Source of the DNA: Piscirickettsiaceae bacterium
GTDB lineage: Bacteria > Pseudomonadota > Gammaproteobacteria > Thiomicrospirales > Thiomicrospiraceae
Length of the DNA: 7,660 bases
Direction: 5' to 3'
Assembly (NCBI GenBank): GCA_027019045.1
Contig: JALUXI010000232.1
Span: 1 to 7,660 of the forward strand
Of the stretch, positions 1 to 6,550 are shown piece by piece. The translations under genes were made by a program, and so were the position numbers. Within the stretch, counting starts at the first letter, position 1. Each line of letters begins with the position of its first letter. The notes under the pieces were generated by a model. It did not search any database and had not been told where the DNA came from. It saw only the letters and a program-made list of their open reading frames with translations.

Positions 1-1
1 G

Positions 2-469
2 GATCGTGTACTGGTGATGCTGCAAGCGGGTGAAGCGATTCATCCTGAAGATCAAGCCATTTTAGATCAACTGCCCGCTGAACTCCCTGTGACCTTGATT
101 CGCAATAAGATTGATTTGATCAATGCGTCACCTAAAATCGAGACAGATGAAGCGGGTCGCACGGTCATTTGGCTCTCGGCCAAGCACCGTCAAGGATTGG
201 AGCTGCTCAAGCAACACCTTAAAGAGGTGATGGGCTTTGCCAATACCGCCGAAGGGGTATTTATGGCAAGAAAACGCCACTTAGAGGCCTTAAAAACCGC
301 CCTGCAGCTTGTGGAAACAGGCAAACAGCAGCTAGAAACTTTTGCCGCAGGGGAGTTGTTGGCAGAAGACTTACGCCAAGCCCAACAAGCCCTTTCAGAG
401 ATCACAGGGCGTTTTACCTCCGATGACCTGCTCGGCGAGATCTTTACCTCTTTCTGCATTGGAAAATGA
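2..469 (+). CDS. mnmE: tRNA uridine-5-carboxymethylaminomethyl modification GTPase MnmE (TrmE), 3' part
   Basis: This is the C-terminal part of MnmE, the potassium-activated GTPase that works with MnmG to make cmnm5U or nm5U at tRNA wobble position 34. The frame is already open at base 2 (codons GAT CGT GTA CTG GTG ATG), so the gene begins upstream. The ATG at 17 is internal and is not the start. Visible parts are the G4 guanine-specificity motif NKID (about 107-118), the G5 motif SAK (about 176-184), the helical C-terminal domain, and the terminal FCIGK with its family-conserved cysteine. The N-terminal tetrahydrofolate-binding domain and the G1-G3 motifs lie outside the window. The TGA stop overlaps the ATG of the next gene (ATGA at 466-469), which suggests translational coupling. 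No frameshift is seen. Identification is secure. Confidence 0.97.
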   Translation, partial: DRVLVMLQAGEAIHPEDQAILDQLPAELPVTLIRNKIDLINASPKIETDEAGRTVIWLSAKHRQGLELLKQHLKEVMGFANTAEGVFMARKRHLEALKTALQLVETGKQQLETFAAGELLAEDLRQAQQALSEITGRFTSDDLLGEIFTSFCIGK

Positions 470-1104
470 GTCAAACAGCCCCTATTCCAGAAAGCTACTT
501 AGTGCCTGCCCGTCCTGCAGAGGCGGAAATCGACATTAAAAAGAGCCGCTTTATCGCTCACGCTTATCCTGTTACCAACCGAGCAGAGGCCTTGGCTCAG
601 GTACAAGCCTTAAGAAACCAATATCCCGATGCCCGTCATCACTGTTGGGCATATCTCATTGGCTCCCCGCAGCAACCCATCACTCAAGCATTCGATGACG
701 ATGGCGAACCTGCAGGCACCGCTGGCAAGCCAATTTTAAATGTATTGAATCACAAAGCCTTTGGCAATATTCTGGTGGTCGTTGTGCGATATTTTGGCGG
801 CATCAAATTAGGTGCAGGCGGTTTAACAAGAGCCTATGGTCAAGCGGCACAGGCAGTGATGGCAAACCTTGAAGGAGAAGAAAAAGTCCCGATGATGCCG
901 TTAACGCTATTTTGCGACTTCTCCCAAGAACAGCAGGTGCGTTACCTATTAAATCAAGTGCAAGGCGAAGTATTCGCAGTGAATTACCAACAACAAGTCG
1001 AAATCACCGCTCAGATTCCGATGAAAGCCTATCCAAAACTACAAACAAGCCTAGCAGGACTGGGGATTTTGGCAAAAAGTATGGAAAAAATAAATGAAAA
1101 TTGA
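466..1104 (+). CDS. yigZ: YigZ / IMPACT family protein (UPF0029)
   Basis: A 212-residue protein of the YigZ/IMPACT family, close to the usual length of about 200. Family hallmarks are clear: KKSRFIA (residues 25-31), ARHHCWAY (56-63), DDDGEPAGTAGKP (77-89) and RYFGGIKLGAGGL (108-120). These form the N-terminal ribosomal-protein-S5-like Impact fold. The rest, about 140-212, matches the position of the small ferredoxin-like C-terminal domain (DUF1949 type). The eukaryotic relative IMPACT modulates the Gcn2 kinase pathway; the bacterial protein has no firmly established function, and a nucleic-acid-binding or translation-linked role is only an inference. No signal peptide or membrane segment is seen, so it is probably cytoplasmic. 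The start is fixed by the 4-bp ATGA overlap with mnmE, with only a weak GGA just upstream. Its 3' end overlaps rlmD by 11 bp. Confidence 0.95.
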   Translation: MSQTAPIPESYLVPARPAEAEIDIKKSRFIAHAYPVTNRAEALAQVQALRNQYPDARHHCWAYLIGSPQQPITQAFDDDGEPAGTAGKPILNVLNHKAFGNILVVVVRYFGGIKLGAGGLTRAYGQAAQAVMANLEGEEKVPMMPLTLFCDFSQEQQVRYLLNQVQGEVFAVNYQQQVEITAQIPMKAYPKLQTSLAGLGILAKSMEKINEN

Positions 1105-2326
1105 GATTGAAATCACAGGATTGACCCACGATGGTCGTGGGGTGGGGGTGTTTGAGGGAAAGAAGGTATTTGTTTCGGGGGCTTTGCCTGAGGAACGGGT
1201 GCGGGCGAGGGTAGTGTGTCGTGAGGCGAAGTTTGATGAAGCGGAGTTGATTGAAATTCTACAGCCATCTTCCCAGCGAGTCACACCACAGTGTTCGCAT
1301 TACGGTGAGTGCGGCGGTTGTCAGTTGCAGCATCTGTCTGTTGAGGGGCAGCGGTATTGGAAGCAGCATAATTTTATTCAAGCCCTATTGGCAGCGGCAC
1401 CCTCCAAAAAGTGTGAAGTGGTTGAACCGCTGTTTGCGGAAAGTTATAGCTATCGTCGTCGAGCCAAGTGGGTCTTGGCAAGGGATGCAGAGGATAAGCA
1501 GCAGAAGTTGGGTTTTCGTCGATTGCACAGTCAACGACTGGTCGCGATTGATTCATGTCCTGTATTAAATGCCCCGATGAATGAGGCTTTGGCAGAGATT
1601 CGCCCCGAGCTGCTGCCTTTGGCAAGTCGTAAAGAGCGGGCGTTGGTGGAGACGGCGGCAGATAATGGCGTGGTGTGGCACAGCGAGGCAGAAGATTTGC
1701 CATTGCCTGAAGTTTCAGATAGGCCTTTTTACGCTTTGGAAGGGTTGAAAATCGGTTTTCAGCCTGGTGGATTTATACAGGTGAATGCCGCTGTTAATCA
1801 ACAGATGGTGCGACAAGCTTTGGACTGGTTGACAGGATCGCAAAAGGTGTTGGATCTTTTTTGTGGGGTGGGGAACTTTACGCTGCCGTTAGCTAAGCAG
1901 GCGAAAACAGTGGTCGGCGTGGAGGGTTTAAAACCTTTGGTTGAACAGGCCGTATCGAATGCTGAAATGAATGGGTTATCTAATGTACAGTTTGCCCAAG
2001 CGGATCTGTTTGGCGAAGATTTTGTGCAGTCACCTTGGTTTAAAAAACAACGCTATGATGCGGTGCTACTTGACCCTGGCCGCCCTGGTGCAAAGCAGGT
2101 GTGTGAAGTGCTTGGACAGCTGCAACCGCAAAAGGTGGTGTATGTCTCTTGTCATGTGGCGACCTTGATTCGGGATGTGAAGCTGTTGGCAGCACAAGGC
2201 TATGAGTTGGTGAAGGCGGGGATGGTGGATATGTTTCCGCAAACTTATCACACTGAAGCGATGGTATTATTAGAAAAACGCAAACCCAAAAAGCAACGCC
2301 CCAATAAACGCATATTTAGGATGTAG
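1094..2326 (+). CDS. rlmD: 23S rRNA (uracil-C5)-methyltransferase, RlmD/RumA type
   Basis: A 410-residue TrmA-family enzyme that transfers a methyl group from S-adenosylmethionine to carbon 5 of a uridine; in E. coli RlmD this is 23S rRNA U1939. Residues 1-57 fit a TRAM RNA-binding domain. Cys67, Cys73, Cys76 and Cys155 reproduce the 4Fe-4S ligand pattern (C-x5-C-x2-C-x78-C). The SAM-binding motif DLFCGVGNF is at 254-262, with Asp327 in LLDPGRPGA. Cys353 in YVSCHVATL is the expected nucleophile and Glu388 in YHTEAMVLL the expected general base. His follows the nucleophilic Cys where E. coli has Asn. The C-terminus is basic (KRKPKKQRPNKR), consistent with RNA binding. RlmD is preferred over RlmC because of the TRAM domain, but the exact target base is inferred. 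The ATG start overlaps yigZ. The coding strand is much richer in G than that of the two preceding genes. Confidence 0.92.
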   Translation: MKIEIEITGLTHDGRGVGVFEGKKVFVSGALPEERVRARVVCREAKFDEAELIEILQPSSQRVTPQCSHYGECGGCQLQHLSVEGQRYWKQHNFIQALLAAAPSKKCEVVEPLFAESYSYRRRAKWVLARDAEDKQQKLGFRRLHSQRLVAIDSCPVLNAPMNEALAEIRPELLPLASRKERALVETAADNGVVWHSEAEDLPLPEVSDRPFYALEGLKIGFQPGGFIQVNAAVNQQMVRQALDWLTGSQKVLDLFCGVGNFTLPLAKQAKTVVGVEGLKPLVEQAVSNAEMNGLSNVQFAQADLFGEDFVQSPWFKKQRYDAVLLDPGRPGAKQVCEVLGQLQPQKVVYVSCHVATLIRDVKLLAAQGYELVKAGMVDMFPQTYHTEAMVLLEKRKPKKQRPNKRIFRM

Positions 2327-2328
2327 TC

Positions 2329-3159
2329 ATGGAAAATCGACCTGAACAAAGCCTACTTGGCAAAGAGAGTCCCTATTGTCATCAATATGATCCTAAACTA
2401 CTGTTTCCGATTCCTCGGCAACAGAAACGGGATGAGCTGGGGATTGCAGCGGATCAATTGCCTTTTCATGGGGTGGATGTCTGGACGGCGTATGAGGTCT
2501 CTTGGCTGAATGAACAAGGAAAGCCTGAGGCGAGAATGGCGAGGTTTACCTTTGATGCAGCATCGCCCAACTTGATTGAATCCAAGTCGTTTAAACTCTA
2601 TCTAAATAGTTTTAATGGTTCGCATTTCGGGAGTGAAGAGGATGTGATTCGGCATTTGGAAATAGATTTAAGCAAGGCGAGCGGCTCCCCTGTTTTGGCT
2701 GAGCTGTTTTCGCTGAATGAGCCACAAACGCTAATTGCCCATCCGCAGCATGCTAAATGTTTAGACGATCTGCCGATTGAAGTGTCGCATTATCAAGTGG
2801 AGCCTAAGCTATTGCAGGCACAGCCTCATCTGCCACAGGTGGGTGAGCGACTCTATTCCCATTTGCTGAAATCCAACTGTTTGGTCACAGGTCAACCCGA
2901 TTGGGGCAGTGTGGTGATTGAGTATGAAGGTGCGCCGATTCGGCATGATAGTTTGCTGGCGTATATTGTCTCTTTTCGTGAGCATAATGAATTTCACGAG
3001 CAGTGCGTGGAGCGGATTTTTACCGATTTAATGCAATATTGTCGTCCCAAAAAGCTGTTGGTTTATGCCCGCTATGTCCGTCGAGGCGGGTTGGATATCA
3101 ATCCTTATCGTACTAATTTTGAAGTAAAATTCGATCTGAGCCGTTTTGTGCGGCAGTGA
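2329..3159 (+). CDS. queF: NADPH-dependent 7-cyano-7-deazaguanine reductase, long type II form
   Basis: QueF reduces the nitrile of preQ0 to the primary amine of preQ1 using two NADPH, a late step of queuosine synthesis before insertion into tRNA position 34. At 276 residues this is the E. coli-like two-half form (about 282), not the short Bacillus form (about 165). Visible motifs are the substrate- and NADPH-binding signature ESKSFKLYLNSFN (84-96), the catalytic cysteine Cys184 in KSNCLVTGQPDWGS with proton donor Asp191, and SFREHNEFHEQC (215-226) with the substrate-binding His-Glu pair. All key residues are present. The ATG lies 2 bp after the rlmD stop, with AGG at 2318-2320 as a plausible ribosome-binding site, so it is probably cotranscribed with rlmD. 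It is the last gene before a promoter-bearing gap. Confidence 0.97.
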   Translation: MENRPEQSLLGKESPYCHQYDPKLLFPIPRQQKRDELGIAADQLPFHGVDVWTAYEVSWLNEQGKPEARMARFTFDAASPNLIESKSFKLYLNSFNGSHFGSEEDVIRHLEIDLSKASGSPVLAELFSLNEPQTLIAHPQHAKCLDDLPIEVSHYQVEPKLLQAQPHLPQVGERLYSHLLKSNCLVTGQPDWGSVVIEYEGAPIRHDSLLAYIVSFREHNEFHEQCVERIFTDLMQYCRPKKLLVYARYVRRGGLDINPYRTNFEVKFDLSRFVRQ

Positions 3160-3224
3160 GTAAATAGTTCAGAAAAATGTCGGAAAAAGCGCAAAATCCC
3201 CAGTCCCGATGATGGAGAGGAGTG

Positions 3225-3233
3225 TGCTATAAT
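3225..3233 (+). promoter_or_regulatory. Extended -10 promoter upstream of mnmG
   Basis: TGCTATAAT is a perfect extended -10 element: TG, one base, then consensus TATAAT at 3228-3233. No good -35 is found 16-18 bp upstream (CCCGAT at the 17-bp position), which is typical of extended -10 promoters. It lies in the only substantial gap between genes before parB. Transcription would start near 3240, giving a leader of about 20-27 nt. It would drive mnmG and probably rsmG-parA-parB. Confidence 0.7.
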
Positions 3234-3265
3234 TTTCTATTCCTTTGATGAGTGGTTGATTGAGA

Positions 3266-5161
3266 ATGGACAGTGGGTTTTTGCGTTATGATGTGATTGT
3301 TGTCGGCGGCGGCCATGCGGGAACCGAGGCGGCTTTGGCGGCGGCTCGTATGGGCGTGAGAACCTTGCTGTTGACGCATAATATCGACACCTTGGGGCAG
3401 ATGTCCTGTAACCCTGCGATTGGGGGAATCGGTAAAGGGCATTTGGTCAAAGAAGTGGATGCGCTTGGCGGTGCCATGGCGTTGGCCATTGACGAGGCAG
3501 GCATTCAATTTCGTACGCTCAATGCATCCAAAGGCCCCGCTGTTCGAGCGACTCGAGCTCAAGCCGACCGAGTGCTTTACCGTCAAGCAATTCGTACCCG
3601 TTTAGAAAACCAAGTCAATCTCTCTATTTTCCAACAACCTGTAGAAGATCTGTTGCTGCAAGGCGATGAAGTTGTCGGCGTGGTCACCAAAATGGGGTTG
3701 AAATTTTATGCTCCACAGGTGGTGTTGACCGCAGGTACTTTTTTAGCAGGTCGGATTCATATTGGGCTGCAAAATTATGAAGGCGGCCGTGCGGGGGATG
3801 AGCCTGCGAATCGCTTGGCGGAAAAGTTACGAGAATTGCAACTCCCTGTTGGGCGTTTAAAAACAGGTACGCCGCCACGAATCGATGCTCGTACGGTAGA
3901 TTTTGAGGCAATGCAGCTGCAACCAGGCGATGACCCCGAGCCAGTTTTTTCTTTTATGGGGCGTCGTTCGATGCACCCCAAGCAGATTCCTTGTTACATT
4001 ACCCATACCAATGAAAGAACCCATGAAGCGATTCTGAATTCGCTTGATCAGTCGCCGATGTACACAGGGGTGATTGATGGGGTGGGACCTCGTTACTGTC
4101 CATCGATTGAGGATAAGGTGGTGCGATTTGCGGATAAGGCGTCGCATCAAGTCTTTATTGAGCCTGAAGGTTTAACGACTACCGAACTCTATCCGAATGG
4201 CATTTCCACCAGCTTGCCGTTTGAAATCCAAGTGCAGATTGTACACTCGATGAAAGGGTTGGAGAACGCACAAATTATGCGTCCTGGCTATGCCATTGAG
4301 TATGATTATTTTGATCCAAGAGGGTTGAGACCCACTTTAGAAACCCAAATTCACGGCCTATTTTTTGCAGGGCAGATTAACGGTACCACCGGTTATGAAG
4401 AAGCGGCGGCTCAAGGATTATTGGCTGGAGTCAATGCTGCTTTGCGCGCACAAGAGAAGTCCGCTTGGTATCCTCGCCGAGACGAAGCCTATATTGGCGT
4501 GCTGGTGGATGATTTGATTACGCTGGGAACCAATGAGCCTTATCGGATGTTTACCTCCCGTGCGGAATACCGTTTGATGTTGCGAGAAGACAATGCAGAT
4601 CAACGCCTCACGCCAATTGGACGAGAGCTTGGGTTGGTGGATGATGTGCGTTGGATGGCGTTTGAAAGTAAGATGGAAGCCTTGGAGCAGGAACGACAGC
4701 GCTTAAAGGACACTTGGATCTATCCCAATCATGCCGAAGCGAAAAAAGCGGAAGCCTTAATGGAGTTGCCTTTGAGCAAAGAGCAAACCTTGTTTGATTT
4801 GCTTAAACGCCCGAAGGTGCGTTATGCAGACTTGGCTGAACTGGAGATGTTTGGTGAAGGATTGGATGATGACAAGGTGGTTGAGCAGCTGGAAATCGAA
4901 GCCAAGTATGCAGGCTACATCACCCGACAATTGCAAGAGATTGAAAAGCTCAAACGCTCGGAATCGGTTGAGATTCCTGAAGATTTCGACCTAGATCAGG
5001 TTTCAGGGCTTTCTAATGAGGTGAAACAGAAAATTCGTGATCACAAGCCTGCGACCATTGGTCAAGCTTCACGAATTTCAGGCATCACGCCCGCTGCGAT
5101 TTCCCTTTTGCTGATTTATTTGAAAAAATATCGGGCTGAGCAGGGGACGAAGGGTGCTTAG
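3266..5161 (+). CDS. mnmG: tRNA uridine-5-carboxymethylaminomethyl modification enzyme MnmG (GidA)
   Basis: FAD-dependent partner of MnmE. The MnmE-MnmG complex uses methylene-tetrahydrofolate and glycine or ammonia to modify wobble uridine 34 of tRNAs. From ATG 3266 the protein is 631 residues, the family norm. The FAD-binding GGGHAG is at 14-19, CNPAIGGIGKGHL at 48-60 with conserved Cys48, LKTGTPPRI at 198-206, and Cys278 in RYCPSIEDK, equivalent to the second redox-important cysteine. The second family signature GLFFAGQINGTTGYEE is at 364-379, and a helical C-terminal domain for MnmE and tRNA contact follows. The start is uncertain. An in-frame TTG at 3260 has GAG (3250-3252) 7 bp upstream, while ATG 3266 lacks a good ribosome-binding site; an in-frame TGA at 3257-3259 rules out anything earlier. 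ATG is preferred. The stop overlaps rsmG by 8 bp. Confidence 0.97.
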   Translation: MDSGFLRYDVIVVGGGHAGTEAALAAARMGVRTLLLTHNIDTLGQMSCNPAIGGIGKGHLVKEVDALGGAMALAIDEAGIQFRTLNASKGPAVRATRAQADRVLYRQAIRTRLENQVNLSIFQQPVEDLLLQGDEVVGVVTKMGLKFYAPQVVLTAGTFLAGRIHIGLQNYEGGRAGDEPANRLAEKLRELQLPVGRLKTGTPPRIDARTVDFEAMQLQPGDDPEPVFSFMGRRSMHPKQIPCYITHTNERTHEAILNSLDQSPMYTGVIDGVGPRYCPSIEDKVVRFADKASHQVFIEPEGLTTTELYPNGISTSLPFEIQVQIVHSMKGLENAQIMRPGYAIEYDYFDPRGLRPTLETQIHGLFFAGQINGTTGYEEAAAQGLLAGVNAALRAQEKSAWYPRRDEAYIGVLVDDLITLGTNEPYRMFTSRAEYRLMLREDNADQRLTPIGRELGLVDDVRWMAFESKMEALEQERQRLKDTWIYPNHAEAKKAEALMELPLSKEQTLFDLLKRPKVRYADLAELEMFGEGLDDDKVVEQLEIEAKYAGYITRQLQEIEKLKRSESVEIPEDFDLDQVSGLSNEVKQKIRDHKPATIGQASRISGITPAAISLLLIYLKKYRAEQGTKGA

Positions 5162-5774
5162 GACTAAGCTGGAACAAGCACTCGAACAGCTGTCTCTGTC
5201 GCTGAGTGAGGCGCAGGTGCAGGCGTTGTTAGCGTATCTGTCTCTGATGCAGAAGTGGAACCAGACTTATAACCTGACTGCCATTCGAGATCCTGAAGAG
5301 ATGCTGGTGAAGCATATTATTGACAGTTTGGCCGTGGTGCCCTATGTTGATTCTGAACGATTGATTGATGTGGGAACAGGAGGCGGTTTGCCTGGAGTGG
5401 TGCTGGCGATTGTCTTTCCAGAACGCCAGATTGATCTGCTGGACAGTAACCACAAAAAAACCCGTTTTTTGGTACAGGTGAAAGGGGTGTTGGGGTTGCA
5501 GAATACGCAGGTGATTCACAGTCGGGTTGAACAGTACCAGCCTGAATCGCTGTATGATGGGGTGATTTCTCGTGCTTTTGCCAGCATTGAAGATATGGTG
5601 CATTGGACACAACACCTTTTGCAACCTGATGGCGTGTGGTGGGCGATGAAAGGGCAGAAAGAGGCGGAAGATTTAACCCAGTTGCACAGCGTTAAGGTTG
5701 AATCGGTCATGCCTTTGACGGTGCCGTTTTTAGCAGCAGAAAGAACTTTAATTAAATTGAAAAGAGCAGATTGA
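5154..5774 (+). CDS. rsmG: 16S rRNA (guanine527-N7)-methyltransferase RsmG (GidB)
   Basis: A 206-residue SAM-dependent enzyme that places m7G at position 527 of 16S rRNA, in the decoding-site 530 loop; loss of RsmG gives low-level streptomycin resistance in several bacteria. Length and motifs match the family: YNLTAI (39-44), KHIIDSLA (53-60), the SAM-binding DVGTGGGLPG (72-81), DSNHKKTRFL (97-106), SRAFA (139-143) and MKG (165-167). The start is GTG at 5154, inside the last codons of mnmG (8-bp overlap). A purine-rich GGGGACGAAGG sits just upstream, and no earlier ATG is needed to recover the N-terminal helix. The mnmG-rsmG pairing is highly conserved and indicates cotranscription and coupling. 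Its TGA shares one base with the parA ATG. Confidence 0.97.
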   Translation: MLRTKLEQALEQLSLSLSEAQVQALLAYLSLMQKWNQTYNLTAIRDPEEMLVKHIIDSLAVVPYVDSERLIDVGTGGGLPGVVLAIVFPERQIDLLDSNHKKTRFLVQVKGVLGLQNTQVIHSRVEQYQPESLYDGVISRAFASIEDMVHWTQHLLQPDGVWWAMKGQKEAEDLTQLHSVKVESVMPLTVPFLAAERTLIKLKRAD

Positions 5775-6541
5775 TGGGAAGAGTCATTGCAGTGGCAAAC
5801 CAAAAAGGCGGTGTAGGGAAAACTACGACAGCAGTCAATTTGGCAGCAGCTTTTGCACGGTTGGGGAAAAAGATCTTGATGATTGATATGGATCCCCAAG
5901 GGAATGCCACCGTTGCATTAGGTGTTGAGAAAGATGAGTTGTCTTTGACGATTTATGATGTGTTGCTTGGAGAGTGCAAGCTGAACGCAGCCACGATAGA
6001 TGAAGCACAATCAGCAGTGGCAGTCGTTGGCGCCAATGGAGATTTGACCGCAGCGGAAGTAACTTTGACTGAGGATGAAGCGGGTACGCTGAAATTAAAG
6101 AAAGCCTTAAAAAAGGTGCGGAAAAAGTATGATGTAATTTTGATCGATTGCCCGCCAACCTTGAATATGCTGACACTCAATGCATTGGCCGCGGCAGATG
6201 GGCTCTTGGTGCCTGTGCAGTGTGAATATTTTGCCTTGGAAGGGGTGGCCGCCTTGATGGATACGGTAGAGGTGGTTCAGGAAAATTTGAACCCCGACCT
6301 GGCACTAGATGGATTGTTACGCACCATGCATGATCGCCGGAATAATTTGGCGAATGATGTCTCCAATGAGCTGGTGAGCCATTTTGGTATGAAGGTACTA
6401 CAGACAATCATTCCCCGCAATGTACGATTGGCTGAAGCGCCGAGTTATGGGGAGTCCATCTTGGATTATGATGCCAAATCAAATGGGGCGGTCGCCTATT
6501 TAGCATTGGCAAACGAATTGATACGCAAACGAAAAATTTAA
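5774..6541 (+). CDS. parA: Chromosome-partitioning ATPase ParA (Soj)
   Basis: A 255-residue MinD/ParA ATPase that binds DNA non-specifically as an ATP-bound dimer and moves ParB-parS complexes for chromosome segregation. The deviant Walker A motif KGGVGKTT is at 11-18, with the signature lysine Lys11 and catalytic Lys16. DMDPQGN (38-44) is the Walker A' region and VILIDCPP (121-128) Walker B. IPRNVRLAEAPSYG (213-226) is the C-terminal signature of chromosomal Soj proteins. There is no N-terminal helix-turn-helix extension, so it is the short chromosomal kind and not the long P1/F plasmid kind that represses its own operon. The start is ATG 5774, overlapping the rsmG stop by 1 bp, with GAG at 5764-5766 7 bp upstream. 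An in-frame TTG at 5771 is less likely. It is followed by parB after 9 bp. Confidence 0.97.
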   Translation: MGRVIAVANQKGGVGKTTTAVNLAAAFARLGKKILMIDMDPQGNATVALGVEKDELSLTIYDVLLGECKLNAATIDEAQSAVAVVGANGDLTAAEVTLTEDEAGTLKLKKALKKVRKKYDVILIDCPPTLNMLTLNALAAADGLLVPVQCEYFALEGVAALMDTVEVVQENLNPDLALDGLLRTMHDRRNNLANDVSNELVSHFGMKVLQTIIPRNVRLAEAPSYGESILDYDAKSNGAVAYLALANELIRKRKI

Positions 6542-6550
6542 GGAAAGAAG

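Noticed and set aside
3160..3224. Intrinsic terminator after queF
   Set aside because: Only A-rich tracts are present; no GC-rich stem followed by T residues on the + strand.
190..6407. Long minus-strand open frames opposite the genes (for example 5229-5624 and 5516-5899)
   Set aside because: They lie opposite well-supported genes, have low-complexity or improbable composition and match no known family; they are antisense shadows.
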